Origin: Apodospora peruviana
Taxonomy: Eukaryota > Ascomycota > Sordariomycetes > Sordariales > Lasiosphaeriaceae
Assembly: GCA_033439685.1 (NCBI GenBank)
Contig: JAUEDM010000002.1
Span: 1,364,001 to 1,428,000 of the forward strand
Direction: 5' to 3'
DNA length: 64,000 bases
Shown here: one piece after another, positions 55,555-64,000 of the stretch
How positions within the stretch are numbered: position 1 is the first letter of the stretch
How the letters are laid out: each line of letters opens with the position of its first letter
Made by a program: the position numbers and the translations under genes
The notes under the pieces: generated by a model
Told to the model about the DNA's origin: nothing
Databases searched by the model: none
What the model saw: the letters and a program-made list of their open reading frames with translations, nothing else

Positions 55555-57362
55555 CTAATACCCCCATCCTCCCCCGCCATACCCTCTTCCACCACCACCA
55601 CTCCTGCCTTGGTAACCACCACGGCCCCGTCCCTGCTGGTAGCCTTGATGGTGTTGCTGCTGGTGGGGTGGGGGCGGCGGCGGCGGCGGGTCGGCCCAGC
55701 CACCAACCCACGTGCCGGGCGGAAGATCGCCGCCGAAGAATACTGGCTGTCCGCCAGCTACTGGCGGCGGCGGCGGTGGTGGTGGCCACTGCCCTTGGTA
55801 GTTCGGCGCGGGAGGGACGGGAACCAGGTAGCCACCAAAGTTGGCGACTGGAGGCGGCTCGGCAAACTGCTGGTGCAGCTGTTGCTGGTAAAAGTTCGCA
55901 TGTTGGTGCGCATGCGGCGCGTTCTGCGCAAAGACGTTTACAGCCGGCGGACGCGGCGGCAGTCCGACCGAGGCGGGTGCTGGCGAGTAGTCGTGCCGCG
56001 GGGAGCGCGAGCGCGACCGACCATAACGGGGCCGGGAACCAGATCTGCGGTGGTCACGACCACCCTTATAGTAACTGCCGGTGCTTCGGCTCGAGGCAAC
56101 ACTAGTGCTTCGACGCTGGCTTCGATGGCGATTTCGGCGGCGGCTGCTGTTGCTCGAGGCATTGCTAATGCTTCGACGCTGATACTGGCGGCGACCTGGG
56201 TCTGGTGAACGGCTGACCGACCGGCTGTACGATCGCGAGGATCGTGTCCTACCTCGATCCTCTCTGCTGTTTGCGGCGGGACCTCTCTTTTTCTCTTTCA
56301 TCTCCTGGCAGAAAGCGCGCGACCATCCATAATAGGAGTAGCCCGCTGTAATCTCACCACTAATCTCATCCCGCACGACACGCTCGCCCATCTCATTGAT
56401 ATCAACCATCTTGTCATCTGACTTTGCTTCCCTTGAAAATATGGTCTTTGGGTACATGCGGTCGACATCGATAAGGAGTTCATTCACAGCCTCCACAAGA
56501 GCCTTGTCTGGGGGACCTTGGGGTAACGTGAGCGCCTTAATCATATCGGCTCTCATGGGGTAAGGAGGCTCGGACATATGAGGCAGCCAATTGGCGGCAG
56601 GTAGATCGTGCCACGGGGTCTGCGGATCCCCATGCGTGGTCGGCATCTTGAGTGCCCTCGCGGCTGGACCCGAACAGGTAGTGGGTGTCTGTGCCTCGGG
56701 ACCATTCTGACCTCGGATGCCGGCTGAAGCTCCCTGGTCAACCGCAGTTCGCAGCTGTGCAATAATTGCCTTTTCGAAATATCCCTTCTCTTCCCAAAGC
56801 GTAATCAAGTCTTGAATCTTTTTGACTTGCTTCGGGCTGTTAGAGAATGATGATGCGCTCTGAATTAGAACGGGAAGCTTTGACTGCAGCTTCTCAGCAA
56901 ATGACTCATTGTGCAAGCGGTACTTGACATGGTAGAGTATGTCATTCAGGATATACAGTATGTGGAGACGTCTTCGTCTCGCCGAGGGAATGCGCGCCGT
57001 CTCCTGAACTGACTGTCGGATTGCGCCTGTCCTTGCGATGGTGGTGCTTCCACTATCATTGAACGAATTGGCGAGCGCAATCAAGTAGGTGCAAAAGGGG
57101 TTGATGCGATTTGAAGAGGGGACGAGGTAGGTGAGCGCCCATTGCTTGCATTTCTGTGAAGTTTAGCATCGGAAATTCACGAAGCGATGGGGAGGGACAT
57201 GTGTTTTCAAACCTGGACGTTGGGAGGCGAGCACTGATTGATGGCTGTGGTAAGCATGGCAATAATTGACGCGATCTCTGGCTGAGAACACTGCTGCGGG
57301 TCGGCACGAAGCAGCGACGTCTTGAACATCACCTCAGCGATGCCCAGCTGATTCGACGCCAT
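55555..57362 (-). CDS. CID-domain protein with RS and Pro/Gly-rich tail
   Basis: Two exons, 57362-57213 and 57153-55555, joined in phase 0 over a 59-nt intron, giving 582 aa. The CID (RPR) domain covers about 1-150 (QCSPPNVQKCKQWALTYLVP, RRRRLHILYILNDILYHVKY). CID domains bind the phosphorylated C-terminal domain of RNA polymerase II. A middle region has YGWSRAFCQEMKEKKRGPAA; then an RS-rich stretch (about 300-400) and a tail of Pro runs and RGG/YGG repeats typical of RNA binding. The layout resembles CHERP and SCAF-type splicing/transcription proteins; I cannot name the exact orthologue. Confidence 0.85.
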
Positions 57363-58082
57363 CGCGACACGAGCTGAAGACTGCCGGCGGAGGAGGTTTA
57401 TTGTTGTAAATCACTGCTTTGATTTCGCGGTAGAGAACGGATATGCGGGTCTTTTGTTGAGAGAATGGAGTTACAGCTTTCGCTGCAAACGGATCTTCAG
57501 AATTGCATCAAATGCGCGAAATAACAAGAACCGCAGGTTGGAAGTGAAAGACTGTTGAATCGGAGTTTGTTCAGGACGCCAGGCACGTCAGGGCAAGAGA
57601 GATAGAGGTGGAAGTCGCGGTCTCCACTTTGATACTGCTAGCGCGACCGCATTGTCTATCTAGACTTTAGGCGCATATCTGCTGACCTTGCATATATATA
57701 CAAATAGTTAGCAGCGGTCCAATGCGATAACGGACCCTAAATATGCAGATATCCACTTTATTTCGTCACTGACCGGGAACCAGCTTCGACGAGTGATTTT
57801 TGCAGTTCTGTTGCTGTATTTGGAGACATTGAGTAATTCGCACCAAATAGTAGATGTAAACACACTTGACGTTGCAATTCTTAATTTTTGGTATCGTGAA
57901 ATCACTGGAATCCATTGTTAATCCACTGCAAACTGCCTCCAGGACTAGCCTTCCCTGTTATATACAGAACACAGAGCTGGGAGAAACAAACATGCCCAAA
58001 GCCTTATGTGCCATTCCTCATATAGCCAAGCGGCCCTGCTCTTTTGGTGTGGTGTGCCTCCGCAACACCTGTGGCCGGTCTC
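57363..58082. other. Promoter of the CID gene
   Basis: 720 bp between the CID start and the end of the DUF4748 gene on the same strand. No gene seen. Confidence 0.45.
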
Positions 58083-58700
58083 TCAAGAGAACCGATCTCC
58101 CTTTGGACTTGTATACGGCACGCTGCTTTCGTACTTGCTCTTCTCGATGACGCGCTGGCCCTCGGTGGTGGGTGCATGTCGGGTTGGTGCCGGGTCGCTG
58201 CTCGACTCTTGACTAGGCGAGCCTGCTGTGTCTGTCCGCGCCGGTCCTCCGTTGTTGCCCGCTGCAGCGGAGCCGCCCATGGTTGCCGATGAGAGTGGTC
58301 GGTTCGGGACGTTGTCGGAATACTCGAGCGACTCAATCATGCTCTTCTTTCGTTGCATATCCGCGAATTTCTGTCGGCGGTCGGCGTCGATGCTACGCTT
58401 GGCGAAGAAGTATGCAGTACCACCCGCTGCAAATGACAACCATCGTCAGCACACTTTCTCGATGATGTTCCGTTATCCGCTGAGTTGCGAACTCGCCGTA
58501 CCGACACATAGCGATCCCCAGCCGAGCCTGTATTGAATTGCCCGTTAGCTTGTGGACGTGCGGGTGCGAGCGTAGCACGATTTGTGATTTCTCACCAGAA
58601 TGATTTGACCTGGTAATCAAAGAATAGTTAGCCTGGCAATCCACGATAACTAGTAGCATATGGTAGCAGGGCACAAAGGGCAAGAGCTCACGGTATTCAT
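58083..58700 (-). CDS. Small DUF4748-like protein with tiny 5' exons
   Basis: Four exons: 58700-58692 (9 nt), 58609-58596 (14 nt), 58527-58502 (26 nt) and 58426-58083, giving 130 aa. The small exons build MNTVKSFWLGWGSLCV, continued by AGGTAYFFAKRSIDADRRQK in exon 4, which restores a short membrane-spanning N-terminus seen in fungal DUF4748 proteins. The rest is charged (KFADMQRKKSMIESLEYSDN) and then Ser/Pro-rich. Donors are GTGAGC, GTGAGA and GTACGG; acceptors are CAG. Likely a small membrane protein, perhaps mitochondrial; function unknown. Three repeats of TGGTCAAA lie 65-90 bp upstream. Confidence 0.8.
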
Positions 58701-60373
58701 TTTGCGCAATTGGGAGGGATAGATGGAGAGACAAAGACTGTGCAGAGAGCTCGGTTGGAAAGAATGGTCAAATTGGTCAAAGTGGTCAAATTATTCAGGT
58801 CTGGCGATGATCCTTGTCTGGTTGACAGAATGGGGTGATGTGATGGATAAGAGAAGCTTGGAGGTCTGGACCTTCAAATCGGTCGCGTAAAGTGGAATGC
58901 TGGCTCCAAGCTCCACGGTGTGACGCTACCCGGCTCTGCGCGCCGGTGCGGTGGGATGGAAGCTCGGGCCAGTCCATCGGCCCACAGTGGTGCGCTAGCT
59001 GTTTTCTGTCTGGTACGTTGCTATCCCCGATCTTGGCTGTCACACCCCGGTCAGTTCTTTCTCGGTGATTCAACGTCCTCCTTTGACACAACCCTAAATT
59101 GACTGTAGATGCCTTCAAGTTTACAGTTGACTGCTTTGCTCTCGATCAAGGCAAACAATTTAACTCTAACCTGAACCGCTCATTTGGCTGTCACTCCAGT
59201 TGTCCTCACTGGCTGTCGAAAGGCGTGAGTGAGACCCGGCGCTGTGCTTTCTCGAAACATTGTCGTGTTGGTTTCACGTCCAGACCCTTCTTCTAAAAAT
59301 ATATGCAGCAAAATATTGGAGTCGGCAGTCGCAAACTGTTAGTTGGTACCTGGTATTGTGACCATCTCGGTCAACAACTTAACAGCGACAAGAAACCCAT
59401 ATTCCCGAGTCCAGTAAGCCCAGAAGCAAAAAGTGAGGTAGAGGCAGCTTACCTTACGTGGACAGCAGAGCTCTAAATATGTAACCCGTACAAGCCCCTA
59501 ATAAAAGCCCCAACTATCTAAGCTTTGATCGGACCTTTGCATCGTCTCAGATGCGCCACTTACCTACCTACCTACCCATATGACGTGAAATATGTAAGCC
59601 ACCTCAATCACCATGTCTGATTAACCCTAAACATGGCCATCCGTCCTCTGCAATGATGGCTAAGGCATTGCTCTGCGCCTAAATCTAATTGCCATGTCCG
59701 AAGCGAGCAAGAGAACAGGAAGGGAGCATCCCGTGGCCCGCCCTGCTGGAAGGCTTTACCCTGGCTTGAGGTTCCATTTTGGCAGTCTGGAATATTTGTT
59801 GATGATCGGATTCTGGAATGCTGTGCCGTAGCTATCTCGCCACAAAATAGCCTGCTAGTCAGGGCTGTCAGTTCCTGCATGGAGAGGGGACATTGAATGT
59901 GGTCAACTACCGGACCCCATTTATCTTCATTGCCTCTCCAAAACACTCTCTCAAGGGACCCGTCAGGGAAGTGTTGACCGAACTAAGGTACACGTGTAAT
60001 GAGAGTCTATCGTCATCGGGTGATCCACTCCCCCAACACAGCCCCAGTCAGTGCCTTACCTTACACGTACCGTACAGCGCAGTACCGTAGCGAAGCCATA
60101 CCCCTCCACTCCTCCACCTCCACCCGCCACGCCGGATCCGTCCCAGAAACGATCCAGATTCCATATCCCGTACCCCTTATCCCATATCCCATCCCTTGGG
60201 AATTTACTCTCAACGCCAGCAACTGACCCACGACAAGCCACACGACATTAGACCAACCCACCCATTCACTGATGCATAGGATTTCATGAGAACCTAAAGT
60301 CTGCTGCTGGCCATGGGTGTTATGGGCACAGCAACCCGGAACCTGCTGCTTGTCAACCGCTGCCATCGCCGCT
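58701..60373. other. Divergent region before the 5-phosphatase gene
   Basis: 1.7 kb without a supported gene. It holds the TGGTCAAA triple repeat and four TACC units at 59561-59576. The last 400 bp are C-rich and probably the 5' leader of the phosphatase gene. Confidence 0.5.
58765..58790. repeat. TGGTCAAA x3 at 9-bp spacing
   Basis: Three exact copies start at 58765, 58774 and 58783, so the period is 9 bp. On the DUF4748 coding strand they read TTTGACCA. Confidence 0.9.
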
Positions 60374-63300
60374 ATGGGACCCCCAGCCAGCGATGGGCCT
60401 GACGGCTCTTCCATTGTAAGTCTTGACAGCTCAATTCAACTGCTTGTTCGCCTAGAGGTTGACAACCTTCCCAGAGACCCGTGTCCTCGCTCCTAGCCAA
60501 GTTCGAGAACCTGAACCGGTCTGGCGATGCGCAAAGCCAAAATCCTCCTCCTCCCCGGACAGTATCGCCTGCCCCGAAACCCGAAAGTCAACAAGAAGCG
60601 AGTCCCTCGGCACCGCGCGACGCTCCAGCTCTTCCCAAGATGAGACCTAAAGACAAGCCAGTCCTCCCTGGTCTACGCGCTGCAGGCGCCGGCGCCAGCA
60701 TAAGCGGTGCCAATTCTCCCAGCCATGCGACTGCCCCTCCAATAAGTCCTCGGCCCGTACACCCCCCGTCGCTCATGGTCGAGCCGCCGCACTCACCGTC
60801 ACCACCGAAGAGAGGCTTCGAAGTAGCCGTCGGCGAGCGCCCTGCCTTTTTACAAACCGACTCGGTCATAAAGCCGTCTTCGCCCGCAACAGGGTCGAAG
60901 CACTTTAAAATACCAAGTCGTCCTCACACTCCAGTTCTCGAGCAGCCTCGACGGTCTCCGAGGTTGACCCCGTCCCAACCCCCGTCACCACCCCCTCCGA
61001 GGCGGTCCGCGGAACTGAGAAGGGACCGAGAGGTGCGGGAGTACAAACCGGTCCCACCTCCGATCAATAGGGCGGACAAGCCGCTGATACGGTCGCGTTC
61101 ATCCTACATACTGGATGCTCAACAGGCCATTGATATAAATAATCGTATGGCCGACAAGGTCTCGCCCTTCAATAGTCCGCCTAGTAGCAATGGAACGCCT
61201 GAGGAGGACGAGGTCCCTCCCACATTGCCCACACGGCCACGGCCACGGCCAGAACCGCACTCACAACCCCATATAGAACCAGTTGCGAGAGCTAAGACCT
61301 TTCACGCTGGGTTCGAGCCACCGCCCGTTCACCATTCCTTGGTGAACAGGAGAAGAGAGAGGGAGGAAGTGAACGGGATAGCAAAGGGCAACATCGTGCC
61401 GCAGTCGGCTGCGAACCAGCGACCAGCGCTTCCTGTACGACCGCTAAGCATTGCCGAACCCGTGAAGACCCTGAATTTAACCATGGTGCCGCCGCCACCA
61501 CGGCCCCCGAGGCCTGGGGTGAACACGAGCGTCCACGAGACGAGCTCTTCCACCACAAGCTCTACAAAACGAGTTGTATCTACACCGACGACACAACAGC
61601 CCCCACCCCCGAGTAGGACGCATGGTCGGTCCATGACTGTGGACCGGACATCGAACAGGATTCCTGGCGAATTCCGTGCACCAATAGCGCCCATCGGGAA
61701 GACGGCCGAAGATCCTTCGGGGACGGGGCCTTTGATAGGTAAGGTCGATACCGCCACCTCGCTCACCACGACTGTATATCCGGACTCGTCCAACACAAAC
61801 CGTAGCAAGCCGTACATCAATAAAGGCGTGCACGAAATACCGACCAAGTACGACGGGCGGGTGTTTGACGTCTGTGGCGAACTGGTCTGCACTACGGGGA
61901 GTTTCACGCGTGTGTGGAGCGTGTTAGACGGCGAGCTCCTGATGAGTCTGGCCATGGGCGAGGGCCTCAGGGGTTCGGCGGTGGCGTTCAAACCGGGCGC
62001 GAACGTGAGCGAGGAAGGAGAGAGGGTGTGGATTGGAAACAACTTTGGCGAGCTTATGGAGGCAGATATTGGCTCCCAGTCGATCGTCAACAACCGACCC
62101 AACGCGCACGGCCGGCACGAAATTATCAAGATTTACAGACATTACAACGAGCTTTGGAGTCTGGATGAGAGCGGGACGCTACATGTTTGGGGACCGGACG
62201 AAAATAACGTGCCGAACCTACTTAGCGGGCCTAGCCAGTCGTTCCGGCTGCCCAAGGGCCACATGTTTTCAATGGTCGTGGGCGACGAGCTGTGGCACGC
62301 TACTGGCAAGGAGATCAGGGTGTTTCTGCCATCGTTGGACGGACAGGGACAGTTTCAGGTCTTAATCAGGCCGCTCTCTCAGGATACGGCTGGAGAGGTG
62401 ACCTCGGGAACCATGATCACCTCGGAGCCTGACAAGGTTTTCTTTGGACATGCCGACGGGAAAGTAAGCGTGTACTCGAGGTCGAATTACTCGTGCTTAG
62501 CGATCATGAGCGTCAGCATGTACAAAATCAACTCCCTCGCCGGTGTCGGGCGGTACATGTGGGCGGGATACAACACGGGCAAGATTTGCGTTTACGACAT
62601 GGGGCAGACGCCGTGGGCCGTGAAGAAGGACTGGCAGGCCCATGATAATCCCGTTGTTAAGCTGATTGCGGACCAGTCGAGCTTCTACAAGCTTGATCGG
62701 TACCAGGTCGTGTCCCTCGGCGCGGACAATATGCTGCGCACGTGGGACGGGCTCCTGCAGGAGGACTGGTTGGCCTGCGAGATGAGGCGTGTCGGGAACA
62801 AGTACGCGAAATTTCAGGATATCAGGGCCCTTATCATGACGTGGAATGCCGGGGCGTCGACGCCGAACAGTCTGAGGTATTCCGATTCGGATGCGAGCTT
62901 TATCAGGAATCTGCTGCAAAGCAGCGATTCGCCTGATATTATTGTGTTTGGATTCCAGGAGCTGGTGGATCTGGAGGACAAAACGGCCACTGCGAGTAGG
63001 TCTTGTTTTCTATCGACTGTGACTGAATTGAGAAGATTGCTAATATCCATGTTGCCAGAGCGTTTCCTGAAGCCCAAGAAAAAGGAAGGCTCCGACCAGG
63101 AACGGATGAGCCACCAGTACCGCGACTGGCGCGACTTTCTCGTGCGGAGCCTCGACGACTACATGTTGGGCGACCTGTACCACCTCCTCCACACTGCGCC
63201 TCTGGTCGGCCTCTTCACATGCATCTTTGTGAAAGCAGACCTCCGCACGCGCATCAGCAACCTCAGCAGCGCCGAGATCAAGCGCGGGATGGGCGGCCTG

Positions 63301-63981
63301 CACGGCAACAAGGGCGCCATCGTGGTGCGTTTCATGGTCGACGATACGTCGCTGTGCTTCATCAACTGTCACCTGGCGGCGGGCCAGTCGGCCGCCAACC
63401 AGCGCCACAACGACATCGCGGCAATTCTCGAGGCGCCGATCCTGCCGGCCGAGCGGGATCCGGCCGTGCGCATCGACAGCTATGTGGGCGGCGGCGACGG
63501 TACCATGATTCTGGATCATGAACTCTGCGTGCTCAACGGCGATCTTAATTATCGTATCGACACCATGAGCCGCGACACGGTGGTCACGGCGGTCAAGGCG
63601 GGCAACTTGGGAAAGCTGCTGGAGCGGGATCAGTTGCTGGTTGCGAAGCGCAGGAACGCGGCGTTCAAGTTGAGGGCCTTTGAGGAGCTGCCGATCACGT
63701 TCGCGCCGACGTATAAATACGATGTCGGGACGGATAATTACGATTCGAGCGAGAAGAAACGGAGCCCGGCGTGGTGCGACCGGTTGCTTTACCGGGGAGC
63801 CAGGGTGAAGCAGCTTGATTATAGACGGCACGAGGTTAGGGTTTCGGACCACAGGCCGGTGAGCGGACGGTTCTTGTTCACAGTCAAGCGGATTGATCCG
63901 AAGAAGAGGGCGGTTGCGTGGATGGATTGCCAGCAGGAGTGGGAGGATTTGCGCCAGAAGGAGGCTGATGATGAGAAGTGA
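60374..63981 (+). CDS. Inositol polyphosphate 5-phosphatase with beta-propeller
   Basis: Exons 60374-60415, 60475-62995 and 63059 onward; 1161 aa if the TGA at 63979-63981 is used. Exon 1 codes MGPPASDGPDGSSI and joins RPVSSLLAKFENL. Residues 20-450 are Pro/Ser-rich and disordered. A WD40-like propeller covers about 460-780 (YDGRVFDVCGELVCTTGSFT). The 5-phosphatase domain starts near 798 (TWNAGAS) and has LHGNKGAIVVRF, NCHLAAGQSAANQRHNDI, GDLNYRID (about 1015), SPAWCDRLLYRG (about 1090) and SDHRPVSGRF. These enzymes remove the 5-phosphate of PI(4,5)P2 or related lipids. Intron 2 is 63 nt without a stop in frame. The stop overlaps a good donor (AA|GTGAGTG), so the gene may continue past the window. 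Confidence 0.88.
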
Positions 63982-64000
63982 GTGTTTCTTTTCTCTTAAA

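Noticed and set aside
1..64000. tRNA, rRNA, CRISPR arrays and intact transposons
   Set aside because: Looked for B-box-like GGTTCGA/GGTTCAA contexts, regular spaced repeats, transposase or reverse-transcriptase motifs and long terminal repeats by eye; none was convincing. A tRNAscan or RepeatMasker run would be decisive.

Overview
The window is nuclear DNA of a filamentous ascomycete (Pezizomycotina, most likely Sordariomycetes or a close class). The evidence is short introns of about 50-100 nt with GT..AG ends and CTAAC/CTGAC-type branch sites, compact genes on both strands, and clearly fungal orthologues: a carnitine-pathway trimethyllysine dioxygenase, septin Cdc12/AspC, Sam35, a TPMT-type thiol methyltransferase and a DUF7708 STAND-like protein. 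I rebuilt the gene models by joining reading frames at splice sites and checking phase. About twenty protein-coding genes are well supported.

Layout. 0-2.4 kb: the 5' end of an unknown gene running off the left edge, then a broken DUF7708 gene. 3-6.5 kb: OTU deubiquitinase, thiol methyltransferase and short-chain dehydrogenase. 6.5-10.6 kb: long non-coding stretches around one 75-residue gene. 10.6-25 kb: Sam35/metaxin, LAT amino-acid transporter, mitochondrial leucyl-tRNA synthetase, trimethyllysine dioxygenase, PhoD-like phosphatase and p24 cargo receptor. 25-43 kb: Prp45/SNW1, Tim22, USP7-type ubiquitin protease, mitochondrial PDK-type kinase, septin and Pwp2. 43-51 kb: a cyclase pseudogene, TFIIIC tau95 and a PP2A B56 subunit. 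51.3-55.5 kb: a gene-poor island with a broken NACHT (NLR-type) gene, other relics and hairpins. 55.5-64 kb: a CID/RS protein, a small DUF4748 protein and an inositol-polyphosphate 5-phosphatase with a beta-propeller.

Most genes are housekeeping genes with no shared pathway. Several serve mitochondria (Sam35, Tim22, LeuRS, PDK-type kinase and probably the dioxygenase) or RNA work (Prp45, Pwp2, TFIIIC, CID protein). Many neighbours are divergent and share a promoter: methyltransferase/SDR, transporter/LeuRS, PhoD/p24, septin/Pwp2 and TFIIIC/B56.

I did not find a new multi-gene system that I can support. The most unusual content is (i) decayed STAND/NLR-type immunity genes at both ends, one lying beside a head-to-head ORF pair with a weak HET-s-like motif; (ii) very small exons (9, 12, 14, 18 and 18 nt) in otherwise ordinary genes; (iii) an intron that is largely a run of 25 C; and (iv) a cyclase gene with an internal deletion. 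No tRNA, rRNA, CRISPR or intact transposon was seen.
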